This document shows positions 52,194-60,182 of a stretch of 64,000 bases of DNA, piece after piece. The position numbers and the translations under genes were made by a program. The first letter of the stretch is position 1, and each line of letters begins with the position of its first letter. Source of the DNA: Candidatus Gallacutalibacter stercoravium (GTDB taxonomy: Bacteria > Bacillota > Clostridia > Oscillospirales > Acutalibacteraceae); the NCBI GenBank assembly GCA_018716975.1, contig DVJE01000018.1, forward strand, positions 62,001 to 126,000, in the 5' to 3' direction. A model generated the notes under the pieces. That model was not told where the DNA came from. It saw nothing but the letters and a program-made list of their open reading frames with translations, and did not search any database.

Positions 52194-53687
52194 ATGAACG
52201 ATACCCAAAACGGGGCGCAGCCGTTTTGCGCCAAACGGTCGATTCAAGAAAACCTGACCATGCTCACCGATTTTTATGAAATCACCATGGCCAACGGCTA
52301 TTTTGAAAACGGTTTTGAAGAAACCATCGCCTATTTCGATATGTTTTTCCGCCATGTGCCCGACGGGGGCGGCTTTGCCATTATGGCGGGGGTGCAACAG
52401 CTGATTGAATATATGGAGCAGCTGCACTTTACCCAAGAGGATATCGACTTTTTGCGCTCTAAGGGGATTTTTTGCGAGGGCTTTTTGCAATATTTGGCCA
52501 ATTTTGAATTTTGCTGCGACGTGTGGGCCGTGCCCGAGGGCCGACCCATCTTCCCCGGGGAGCCCATTGTTACGGTGCGCGGGCCGGTGATTCAGGCCCA
52601 GTTTGTAGAAACCATGCTGCTGCTCACCGTAAACCATCAAAGCCTGATAGCCACCAAGGCCAACCGTATTGTGCGGGCCGCCCAGGGCCGCACGGTGATG
52701 GAGTTCGGCTCGCGCCGGGCCCAGGGGTACGACGCGGCGGTTTACGGCGCCCGGGCGGCCTATATCGGCGGCTGCGCGGGCACGGCCTGCGCCATCTGCG
52801 AGCGGGATCAGGGGATTCCCGCCCTGGGCACCATGGCCCACAGCTGGGTGCAGCTGTTTGACTCTGAGCTGGACGCTTTTCGCGCCTACGCCCGGGCGTA
52901 TCCCGATAATTGCCTGCTGTTGGTGGATACCTACAACGTGCTCAAATCCGGCATCCCCAACGCCATTCAGGCTTTTCGCGAAGAGGTGCTGCCCCGGGGC
53001 TACCGCCCGGCGGGCATCCGGATCGACAGCGGCGACCTCACCTATTTGTCGCGCAAGGCGCGCAAAATGCTGGATGAGGCCGGTTTCCCCGATTGCAAAA
53101 TTTGCGCCTCCAACTCGCTGGATGAATACATCATCCGCGATATGCTCATCCAGGGCGCCCAGGTGGATACCTTCGGCGTGGGCGAGCGGCTGATTACCTC
53201 TTCGTCAGAACCGGTGTTCGGCGGGGTGTATAAGCTGGCGGCCGTGGAGGATAAGCAGGGCAACATGGTGCCCAAAATTAAAATCAGCGAGAACGTGGCC
53301 AAAATTACCAACCCCTGCTTTAAGGAGCTGTGGCGGTTGTTTGATCGGGATACCGGCAAGGCCATCGCCGATGTTATCACCTTGCACGACGAGGTGATAA
53401 ACGACGCAGAGCCCTACGAGATTTTTGACCCGGAATACACCTGGAAGCGCAAGCTGGTTACCAACTTTGTGGCCCAGCGTTTGCAGGTGCAGATCTTCCG
53501 GCAGGGCAAAAAGTGTTATGAATCGCCCGATTTGCAAACCATCAAGGCCTATTGCGCCCAGCAGGTGGATACGCTGTGGGATGAGGTTACCCGCTTTGAA
53601 AACCCCCACAACTATTATGTGGATCTTTCGCCCGCCTTGTGGCAAGAGAAAAACCGCCTGATTGCCGCGCACACCTTTCGCGGCTAA
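52194..53687 (+). CDS. pncB: Nicotinate phosphoribosyltransferase
   Basis: A 497-residue enzyme that makes nicotinate mononucleotide from nicotinate and PRPP. 'NLTMLTDFYEITMANGYF' at the N-terminus, 'VMEFGSRRAQGYDAAVYGARAAYIGG', 'TMAHSWVQ' and 'IRIDSGDLTYLSRKARKMLDEAGF' are family signatures, including the phosphoribosyl-binding region. It forms a two-gene salvage unit with the nicotinamidase. Confidence 0.95.
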   Translation: MNDTQNGAQPFCAKRSIQENLTMLTDFYEITMANGYFENGFEETIAYFDMFFRHVPDGGGFAIMAGVQQLIEYMEQLHFTQEDIDFLRSKGIFCEGFLQYLANFEFCCDVWAVPEGRPIFPGEPIVTVRGPVIQAQFVETMLLLTVNHQSLIATKANRIVRAAQGRTVMEFGSRRAQGYDAAVYGARAAYIGGCAGTACAICERDQGIPALGTMAHSWVQLFDSELDAFRAYARAYPDNCLLLVDTYNVLKSGIPNAIQAFREEVLPRGYRPAGIRIDSGDLTYLSRKARKMLDEAGFPDCKICASNSLDEYIIRDMLIQGAQVDTFGVGERLITSSSEPVFGGVYKLAAVEDKQGNMVPKIKISENVAKITNPCFKELWRLFDRDTGKAIADVITLHDEVINDAEPYEIFDPEYTWKRKLVTNFVAQRLQVQIFRQGKKCYESPDLQTIKAYCAQQVDTLWDEVTRFENPHNYYVDLSPALWQEKNRLIAAHTFRG

Positions 53688-53738
53688 AGCGCGCGGGCAG
53701 ACGCAGGCAAACAAAATAACAAAAAAGCGAGGATAACA

Positions 53739-54593
53739 ATGGCTGGCAAAATTATTTTGAGCGCAGACAGCGCCTGTGATTTAAGCAGCGAGCTTAAGGA
53801 GCGCTGCGGCATTCAGTATTACCCCTTTCAAATCACGCTGGGGGAGCGGCATTATATGGACGGGGTGGACATCTTCCCCGACGATTTGTACCGCGCCTGG
53901 CGGGAGGAACGGCTGCTGCCCAAAACCGCCGCTGTGGGCGTGGGGGAGTATATGGATTATTTTTCCGGCTGGGTGGCCCAGGGGTATGAGGTTATCCACT
54001 TAAATATCGGCTCTTCTATCTCCGCCGCGCACCAAAATTGCCTGGTGGCGGCCAAGGAGCTGGGGCACGTTTACCCGGTGGATTCGGGCAACCTGTCTTC
54101 CGGCATCGGCTTGCTAGCGCTGGAGGCCTTTGATCGCATTGAGCGGGGCATACCCGCGCCGCTGATTCAAAAGGAGCTGCAAGCCCTTACCCGCAAGGTG
54201 CACGCCAGCTTTGTGTTGGACACATTGGAGTTTATGGCCGCCGGGGGGCGCTGCTCCACCGCCGTGGCCCTGGGCGCCAACTTGCTCAACCTAAAGCCCT
54301 GCATTATGGTCAACAACAAAGACGCCAGCATGACGGTGGGCAAAAAATACCGGGGCAATTTGGAAAAGGTGCTGCCCCAGTATGTGCGCGATACGTTGAG
54401 CGGGCGCGACGACGTGCGCGAAAACCGCGTGTTTATCGTGAACTCGGGCATTTCGCCGGAGCGCGTGAAGCTGGTGCGCAAGGCGGTGCGCCAGTTTGTG
54501 CCAAACGGCGAGATTTACGAGGCCCGCGCCAGCTGCACCATCTCTTCTCACTGTGGGCCCAATACCCTGGGCGTTATGTTTATGACCCGGTAA
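53739..54593 (+). CDS. DegV family fatty-acid-binding protein
   Basis: A 284-residue DegV protein. It begins 'ILSADSACDLSSELKERCGIQYYPFQI' and has 'HLNIGSSISAAHQNCLVAAKEL', 'YPVDSGNLSSGIGLLALEA' and the C-terminal 'SCTISSHCGPNTLGVMF'. The family binds a fatty acid and can serve as FakB in fatty acid kinase systems; no FakA is nearby. Confidence 0.93.
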   Translation: MAGKIILSADSACDLSSELKERCGIQYYPFQITLGERHYMDGVDIFPDDLYRAWREERLLPKTAAVGVGEYMDYFSGWVAQGYEVIHLNIGSSISAAHQNCLVAAKELGHVYPVDSGNLSSGIGLLALEAFDRIERGIPAPLIQKELQALTRKVHASFVLDTLEFMAAGGRCSTAVALGANLLNLKPCIMVNNKDASMTVGKKYRGNLEKVLPQYVRDTLSGRDDVRENRVFIVNSGISPERVKLVRKAVRQFVPNGEIYEARASCTISSHCGPNTLGVMFMTR

Positions 54594-54655
54594 GCGGCGT
54601 TTCTACTTTTTGTAAACATACCGGGCGGGGCGCCCGGGCGCGCCGCATTTTGCAC

Positions 54656-54700
54656 AACCACCTTTGCCGCGGCCTTGCGCCGCGCCGGGGTGGTTGCTTT
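54656..54700 (+). terminator. Possible terminator after degV
   Basis: ACAACCACC pairs with GGTGGTTG around a GC-rich inner hairpin; the T-run is short. Confidence 0.4.
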
Positions 54701-54741
54701 GCAATATTCCATAAATCAATTCGGTGAAAAAGGAGGCGGCC

Positions 54742-55449
54742 ATGGTTCTTAAAGAAATAGAACGCATCAAAAACAGCGCCCCTGATGTGGATATCGGCTT
54801 TTCGCCCGTTGCTTGCGGCGTGGGTATGCCGGCCTTACAACCGGCGGAACAATCGCCGGAAAGGGCGGCAACGGCCATCATTTTGGTAACGCGCCATACG
54901 CGGCTGATGACGCTGCAAAATTATACAGAGGCCGCTTTTGAACAGGTGTTGTGCGATACCAAAGAGCGCAGCCGGAACGTAATGGCCGGCATCATAAAGC
55001 TGCTGAAAGACAACGAAGTCGCCTACTGTCTTCCCCAGGCGGCGCAAACCGACGAAACCGGCTTGCGCGCCCCCTTTTCTTATAAATTTGGGGCGGTGAA
55101 CGCCGGTTTGGGCTGGATTGGCAAAAACGGGGTGCTGGTATCCAAACGGTTTGGCCCCCGGGTAAGGCTAGACGCTGTAATAGCCGTCCTTCCCGCCGCT
55201 AAGGCGGGGGAAGCCAGCGGGCCGGTTACCCAGAGCAGCTGCCCGCCGGAGTGCGTTGCTTGCGTGGCGGCCTGCCCCTATCAGGCGTTAAAAAATAAGC
55301 TGTGGCAATATGATACCCGCAGGGAGGAACTGATAGACTACCGGCTGTGCAACCAAAAAAGAAGCGCCATGCTTCGCTTAAAAAATAGAAAAAGTGCCTG
55401 CGGGCTGTGCATGGTTTCTTGCCCCATGGGCATAAAGGCGGGGTGCTAA
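54742..55449 (+). CDS. QueG-like double 4Fe-4S protein
   Basis: A 235-residue protein with two ferredoxin-type clusters: 'CPPECVACVAACPYQAL' and, near the end, 'CGLCMVSCPMG'. The central 'GAVNAGLGWIGKNGVLVSKRFGPRVRL' block resembles epoxyqueuosine reductase and related reductases, but it is shorter than QueG and lacks its full cobalamin domain. The substrate is unknown. AAGGAGG precedes ATG at 54742. Confidence 0.85.
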   Translation: MVLKEIERIKNSAPDVDIGFSPVACGVGMPALQPAEQSPERAATAIILVTRHTRLMTLQNYTEAAFEQVLCDTKERSRNVMAGIIKLLKDNEVAYCLPQAAQTDETGLRAPFSYKFGAVNAGLGWIGKNGVLVSKRFGPRVRLDAVIAVLPAAKAGEASGPVTQSSCPPECVACVAACPYQALKNKLWQYDTRREELIDYRLCNQKRSAMLRLKNRKSACGLCMVSCPMGIKAGC

Positions 55450-55528
55450 GACCAGTAAAGCCGGTCAATAAGAAAACGGCAAAAACAGCAAGAGAAACCG
55501 AGCCCATAAGCGCGAAAGGAAGAAAAGC

Positions 55529-56182
55529 ATGAAATTTGTTATGTCTTATAGCTGCGGAAAAGACAGCACCCTGGCCTTGCACAAGATGATAGAAAACGGG
55601 CACGAGCCCGTAGCCCTGCTGGTGATGTTCAATCAAGAGGCGGCGCGCTCTTATTTTCACGGGGCGGACGGCGCGATGCTGCAAGAATACGCCAAAGCGC
55701 TGGACCTGCCGCTTTTGCTAACCCCCACCACCGGGGAGCAATACCACCTAACTATGGAGCAAAGCCTGAAAAAAGCCAAAGCCATGGGCGCGCAGGCGGC
55801 TTGCTTTGGCGATATCGATATCGAAGGCAACCGGGCGTGGAGCCGGGAACGGTGCGAGAACGCCGGGCTGCAAGCGGTGTTCCCGCTGTGGCAGCGGGAT
55901 CGGGAGGAAATTGTTTACGAGCTTATCAGGCTGGGGTACCGGTGCCTGATTAAATCCATCAACAATAAGCTGCTGCCCAAATCCCTGCTGGGAAGAATCT
56001 TGGATACCCCCGCCGTGGAAGAGATAAAGCGGCGCGGCATCGACATTTGCGGCGAAAACGGGGAATACCACACCCTGGTGATGGACGGCCCGATTTTTCA
56101 AACCCCCATCCCTTATCAAACAGGCGGGTGTTTGGATTTTGGAGATTATTCGGTGGTGGAGTGCGACGTGAAACCACATTGA
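55529..56182 (+). CDS. Dph6-like ATP pyrophosphatase family protein
   Basis: A 217-residue alpha-hydrolase with the PP-loop 'SYSCGKDSTLAL' and the Dph6-type 'CGENGEYHTLVMDGPIF' motif. In eukaryotes and archaea Dph6 amidates diphthine; bacteria lack diphthamide, so the bacterial role is unknown. GAAAGGAAG precedes ATG. It lies 80 bases before vanR. Confidence 0.88.
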   Translation: MKFVMSYSCGKDSTLALHKMIENGHEPVALLVMFNQEAARSYFHGADGAMLQEYAKALDLPLLLTPTTGEQYHLTMEQSLKKAKAMGAQAACFGDIDIEGNRAWSRERCENAGLQAVFPLWQRDREEIVYELIRLGYRCLIKSINNKLLPKSLLGRILDTPAVEEIKRRGIDICGENGEYHTLVMDGPIFQTPIPYQTGGCLDFGDYSVVECDVKPH

Positions 56183-56262
56183 ACAGGCATCAAACAGCCG
56201 TGAAACAGCGGCCAAGCGGCGCATAACGAAGAAGGCAGACGCGGGGGGATGAAAAAGCCGGT

Positions 56263-56967
56263 ATGAACGAAAATATTTTGCTGGTGGATGATGAAAAAGA
56301 AATTGCAGACCTGATTGAAGTGTACTTAAAAAACGACGGCTATCGCGTATACAAGTTCTACAACGGCAAAGACGCTTTAAAGTGCATAGAGGGCACAAAG
56401 TTGGATTTGGCCGTTTTAGACGTTATGCTGCCAGATATCGATGGATTTCACATCTGCCAAAAAATTAGAGAAAAGCATTTTTACCCCATCATTATGCTAA
56501 CGGCAAAGGTGGAAGACGCCGATAAAATTATGGGGCTTACCATCGGCGCAGACGACTATATTACAAAGCCGTTTAACCCCCTAGAGGTGGTTGCGCGGGT
56601 GAAAACCCAGCTGCGCCGCTATGTGCGCTACAACAATCAAACCCCGGCCGGGGCGGAGGAAGCGGCCCCTGCGGAGTACGACATCCGCGGGCTTGTTATC
56701 AATAAAGATACCCACAAGTGCTTTTTATACGGCAAGCCCGTAACGCTCACCCCGCTGGAGTTTTCCATCCTTTGGTATTTGTGTGAAAACAAAGGAAGGG
56801 TGATCTCTTCGGAAGAATTGTTTGAGCAGGTGTGGGGCGAAAAGTTTATAGACAACAACAACACCGTGATGGCGCACATCGGCCGGTTGCGGGAGAAGCT
56901 AAAGGAACCGGCCAGAAAGCCGAAGTTTATTAAAACCGTGTGGGGAGTGGGGTATACCATTGAATAA
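56263..56967 (+). CDS. vanR: VanR-type response regulator
   Basis: A 234-residue OmpR-family regulator. The receiver domain has 'LLVDDEKEIADL', the phospho-acceptor Asp in 'LAVLDVMLPDIDGF', Thr in 'IIMLTAKVEDAD' and Lys in 'DDYITKPFNP'. The winged-helix domain ends 'KFIKTVWGVGYTIE'. It is typical VanR of glycopeptide-resistance clusters and overlaps vanS by eight bases. Confidence 0.93.
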   Translation: MNENILLVDDEKEIADLIEVYLKNDGYRVYKFYNGKDALKCIEGTKLDLAVLDVMLPDIDGFHICQKIREKHFYPIIMLTAKVEDADKIMGLTIGADDYITKPFNPLEVVARVKTQLRRYVRYNNQTPAGAEEAAPAEYDIRGLVINKDTHKCFLYGKPVTLTPLEFSILWYLCENKGRVISSEELFEQVWGEKFIDNNNTVMAHIGRLREKLKEPARKPKFIKTVWGVGYTIE

Positions 56968-58057
56968 GGGCGGTTATCAAAGTGGGCTGGGCAGGCTGGC
57001 CAAACAGATTGTGCTGCAATACATCTTGGCGCTGGTGGGTTTTTTCATCGCCTTTTTTGTCGCGTTTGTGTTGGCGGCGCAAATATACTACAGCATCGCC
57101 TGGCAGGAGGATTCTTTTATTTATCAATTGGTTCAGGTTGTAAAGGAATTTTTTCCGCTGTTTATTGCGGCGCCTATTTTGGTTGGCTGGGTTGTTATCA
57201 CCTTTTTCTTTATCTCTAAGTCGCTGCGGTATGTAAACGAGGTAGTGGCGGCGGCAAAGCAGCTGTCAAATCAAAAGGAAGAGCCCATTGTGCTGTCTTC
57301 GGCGATGAAAGAGGTGCAAGACGAGCTAAACCTTGTGCGGGAGCAGGCCAACCACAACGCGGCCGTTGCCAAAGAGGCGGAGCAGCGAAAAAACGACCTT
57401 ATCGTCTATTTGGCCCACGACCTGAAAACGCCGTTGACTTCGGTGATAGGCTACCTCACTTTGCTGCGCGACGAGGGCCAAATTTCGCCGGAATTGAGAG
57501 AAAAATATTTGTCTATCGCGCTGGAAAAGGCGGAGCGGCTTGAGGATTTGATCAATGAGTTTTTTGAAATTACCCGCTTTAATTTATCCGGCATCACGCT
57601 GGAATACAGCCAGTGCAATTTAACCAGGCTGCTGGAGCAGCTCACCTATGAGTTTCAGCCCATGCTGTTAGAAAAGGGGCTGCAATGCGTTTTAGAAATT
57701 GCCCCCAACACCATGATCCGCTGCGATGTGGATAAATTGCAGCGGGTTTTCGATAACCTTTTGCGCAACGCTGTGAATTACAGCTTTGCAAACGATGTGA
57801 TCACCATCCGGGCCCGGCAGGAAAACAATTGGATTCACATTAAGTTTATCAATCACGGCAACACCATCCCCCAAGAAAAGCTGGCCCGGATTTTTGAACA
57901 GTTTTACCGTTTAGACGCCGCCCGCAGCTCCCAAAGCGGCGGCGCGGGCCTGGGCTTGGCCATTGCAAAAGAAATTGTAGAGCTGCACCGCGGCGCCATA
58001 ACCGCAGCCAGCGAAAACGAAACGGTGGAATTTGAAGTGACGCTTCCGCTTTTGTAA
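56960..58057 (+). CDS. vanS: VanS-type sensor histidine kinase
   Basis: A 365-residue sensor kinase with two membrane segments (about 15-45 and 60-85). The phospho-acceptor His is in 'LIVYLAHDLKTPLTSVIGYL'. The N box is 'FDNLLRNAVNYS' and the G box 'GGAGLGLAIAKEIVELH'. The short extracytoplasmic loop is typical of VanS. It starts with TTG, overlapping vanR. A strong terminator follows before vanG. Confidence 0.92.
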   Translation: MNKGGYQSGLGRLAKQIVLQYILALVGFFIAFFVAFVLAAQIYYSIAWQEDSFIYQLVQVVKEFFPLFIAAPILVGWVVITFFFISKSLRYVNEVVAAAKQLSNQKEEPIVLSSAMKEVQDELNLVREQANHNAAVAKEAEQRKNDLIVYLAHDLKTPLTSVIGYLTLLRDEGQISPELREKYLSIALEKAERLEDLINEFFEITRFNLSGITLEYSQCNLTRLLEQLTYEFQPMLLEKGLQCVLEIAPNTMIRCDVDKLQRVFDNLLRNAVNYSFANDVITIRARQENNWIHIKFINHGNTIPQEKLARIFEQFYRLDAARSSQSGGAGLGLAIAKEIVELHRGAITAASENETVEFEVTLPLL

Positions 58058-58114
58058 GAAAATCGTAAGAATCCCGGCGGAAAATTGATAGAAAGCCGTT
58101 GGCTGAAACGAAAG

Positions 58115-58171
58115 AACAGCACCCTTTCTTTTGATACAATTCGTTGTGTCAAATAAAGGGCGCTGTTTTTT
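58115..58171 (+). terminator. Intrinsic terminator between vanS and vanG
   Basis: A long stem (AACAGC-CCCTTT...TTGA-ACAA) closes on a UUCG tetraloop and its complement ends GCTGTT, followed by a T-run. A few mismatches are present. It should stop or attenuate vanRS transcription ahead of the resistance genes. Confidence 0.88.
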
Positions 58172-58172
58172 G

Positions 58173-58220
58173 TTGCCCGCGCAAAACAGCAATCGCTGTA
58201 ATCAGTGTAACAACTGTAAT
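58173..58220 (+). promoter_or_regulatory. Candidate vanG promoter with TGTAA repeats
   Basis: TTGCCC and TGTAAT with an 18-base spacer start inside the terminator tail. CTGTAAT, GTGTAAC and CTGTAAT follow at 58196-58220 as direct repeats, possible VanR sites. Function is inferred. Confidence 0.5.
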
Positions 58221-58242
58221 AAAAGAAAGAAGGAAGCGTCAT

Positions 58243-59292
58243 ATGCAAAAGAAAAGGGTCGCCGTCGTGTTTGGAGGGTGCTCCAGCGAATACACGGTGT
58301 CGCTGCAATCGGCCTGTTCTGTTTTAGAAAACTTAGATCCGCAAAAATATGAGGTTTTGCCCATCGGGATCACCAGAAGCGGCGATTGGTACCGCTACAC
58401 GGGCCCCTATGGCAAAATTGCAGACGGCAGCTGGCCGGTAAACCCAGCGGAAAATACGCCGGTGGCGGTGTCGCAAAACAGATCCGCCAAGGGGTTCCTT
58501 TTGCTGGCAAAAGAGAAGCCCGTGCTCGCGCCGGTGGACGCGGTGTTCCCGGTGCTGCACGGCAAAAACGGGGAGGACGGCACCCTGCAGGGGCTGTTTG
58601 AGCTGGCGGGAATCCCGGTGGTGGGCTGCAACACCCTTGCTTCGGCGCTGTGCATGGATAAAGACCGGGCCCATAAGCTGGCGGCCGCCGCCGGCGTGGC
58701 GGTGCCCAAGGCCATTGCTTTTCAGCGCTATGAGCTGCCGCAGGCGCGCGAAAGCATCCAGCAAGGCTTTACCTACCCGTTGTTTGTCAAGCCGGTTCGC
58801 TCGGGCTCCTCTTTTGGCATTACCAAAATAGACAGCCCCCGCCGTTTCGACGCCGCCGTTGCCGCGGCCTTTGCCCACGACGGCGAAGTGATTGTAGAGG
58901 AGGCGGTGCCCGGCTGCGAGGTGGGATGCGCCGTTTTGGGCATAGAGCATCCGCTGGTGGGCAGGGTGGACGAAATTGAATTGTGCGGCGGCTTTTTTGA
59001 TTACACCGAAAAATACACCCTGCGCACCTCAAAGATCCATATGCCGGCGCGGGTGGATGAAGAAACCGAACGGCGGATACAGCGCACCGCCTTAAAAATA
59101 TACCGGGCCCTCGGCTGCTCGGGCTTTGCGCGGGTGGATATGTTTTTAACCCCAGATGGAACCGTTGTTTTTAACGAGGTGAACACCATCCCGGGCTTTA
59201 CCGCCCACAGCCGCTATCCCAACATGATGAAAGGAATCGGCTTGTCTTTTGCGCAGGTGCTGGATAAGCTGCTGGGGTTGTATTTACCATGA
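58243..59292 (+). CDS. vanG: VanG-type D-alanine:D-serine ligase
   Basis: A 349-residue ATP-grasp ligase. It shows 'VAVVFGGCSSEYTVSLQSA', 'VFPVLHGKNGEDGTLQGLFE', 'CMDKDRAHKLAAAAG' and 'VKPVRSGSSFGITK'. The omega-loop 'FFDYTEKYTL' with EKY is typical of D-Ser-adding ligases, while D-Lac ligases differ there. It closely matches the VanG pattern in length and sequence. It produces D-Ala-D-Ser, lowering vancomycin affinity of peptidoglycan precursors. ATG at 58243 follows GAAGGAAG; the longer upstream frame begins inside the terminator. It overlaps vanXY by ATGA. Confidence 0.94.
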   Translation: MQKKRVAVVFGGCSSEYTVSLQSACSVLENLDPQKYEVLPIGITRSGDWYRYTGPYGKIADGSWPVNPAENTPVAVSQNRSAKGFLLLAKEKPVLAPVDAVFPVLHGKNGEDGTLQGLFELAGIPVVGCNTLASALCMDKDRAHKLAAAAGVAVPKAIAFQRYELPQARESIQQGFTYPLFVKPVRSGSSFGITKIDSPRRFDAAVAAAFAHDGEVIVEEAVPGCEVGCAVLGIEHPLVGRVDEIELCGGFFDYTEKYTLRTSKIHMPARVDEETERRIQRTALKIYRALGCSGFARVDMFLTPDGTVVFNEVNTIPGFTAHSRYPNMMKGIGLSFAQVLDKLLGLYLP

Positions 59293-60182
59293 AAAAGAGG
59301 ATGTTAAACGCGGGCGTTTTTCAAGGCAACCTTTTGCTGGTGAACGGGAGCTACCCGTTGCGCGCCGCCTGCGGCCGGGAAGATTTGGTCCCCGTTGCGG
59401 CGCAATACCCCAAGGCGCTGCTCAAGCGGGAGGCGGCTTGCTACCTGCGGCTGCTGTTGAGCCGGGTGGGGGGCCTTTCTTGCATTGTGCCGGTGAGCGG
59501 CTACCGCCCGGCGCAGGAGCAGGCCGAAATCTATGAAAACAGCCTTGCGCAAAACGGAGAAGATTTTACCCAAAAATATGTGGCCCGGCCCTGCTGTAGC
59601 GAGCACCAAACCGGCCTGGCCATTGATTTGGGGCTAAAAAAGAGCGCGCATGATAAGATAGATTTTCTTTGCCCGGATTTTCCCTACGACGGGATTTGCG
59701 CGCAGTTTCGCCGCTATGCCCCCCAATACGGCTTTGTGGAGCGCTATCCCAAGGGCAAAGAGGCGCTTACCGGCATCGCCCACGAGCCGTGGCATTTTCG
59801 ATATACCGGTTACCCCCATTCGCTGTTCATCAGCCAAAACGATCTGTGCCTAGAGGAGTATGTCGCCTTTTTGAAGGGCTTTTCGCAGGAAAACCCCTTG
59901 CGCCTGCCAGCGCGCGGCAAAACGGTAACGGCCTACTATGTGCCCGCAGGCGGCGAAAGCGCCGGGCTCCCTTCGCCCAACCGAGCAGGCCGGCCCGGTT
60001 GGCCCGGCCAAACCAGCGCGGCGGCGCGCTTCGATTGCTCCGATTACGCCGTCTGTTCCGGCTGCTCCAGCTGCTCCGTTTGCTCCGTCTGCTCAAGCGG
60101 CGGAGGTTACTTTGCGCGCCAGGTGTCTGGCAATAACGTTGACGGGTTCATCGTAACCCTATGGGGGAAGGGGAATGAATAA
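59289..60182 (+). CDS. vanXY: VanXY-type D,D-dipeptidase/carboxypeptidase with repeat insertion
   Basis: A 297-residue M15B zinc peptidase that removes D-Ala-D-Ala. 'VSGYRPAQEQ', 'CCSEHQTGLAIDLGL' (zinc His and Asp) and 'GIAHEPWHFRYTG' (catalytic Glu and zinc His) are intact. No clear signal peptide. The C-terminal part is about 40 residues longer than usual family members. Between 'TAYYVPAG' and 'VSGNNVDGFIVTLWG' lies a low-complexity stretch of Ser, Cys, Ala, Gly (DCSDYAVCSGCSSCS...). It is encoded by 9-12 bp repeats. The catalytic core should be unaffected. Confidence 0.9.
   Translation: MKKRMLNAGVFQGNLLLVNGSYPLRAACGREDLVPVAAQYPKALLKREAACYLRLLLSRVGGLSCIVPVSGYRPAQEQAEIYENSLAQNGEDFTQKYVARPCCSEHQTGLAIDLGLKKSAHDKIDFLCPDFPYDGICAQFRRYAPQYGFVERYPKGKEALTGIAHEPWHFRYTGYPHSLFISQNDLCLEEYVAFLKGFSQENPLRLPARGKTVTAYYVPAGGESAGLPSPNRAGRPGWPGQTSAAARFDCSDYAVCSGCSSCSVCSVCSSGGGYFARQVSGNNVDGFIVTLWGKGNE
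60048..60100 (+). repeat. 9-12 bp tandem repeats inside vanXY
   Basis: Units such as 'gtctgttccg', 'gctgctccag', 'ctgctccgt', 'ttgctccgt' and 'ctgctcaag' follow each other, encoding Cys/Ser residues. Frame is kept. Confidence 0.75.

Noticed and set aside
58144..58242. Longer VanG start
   Set aside because: It begins inside the terminator stem and adds residues absent from VanG ligases. ATG at 58243 gives exactly 349 residues with a good ribosome binding site.
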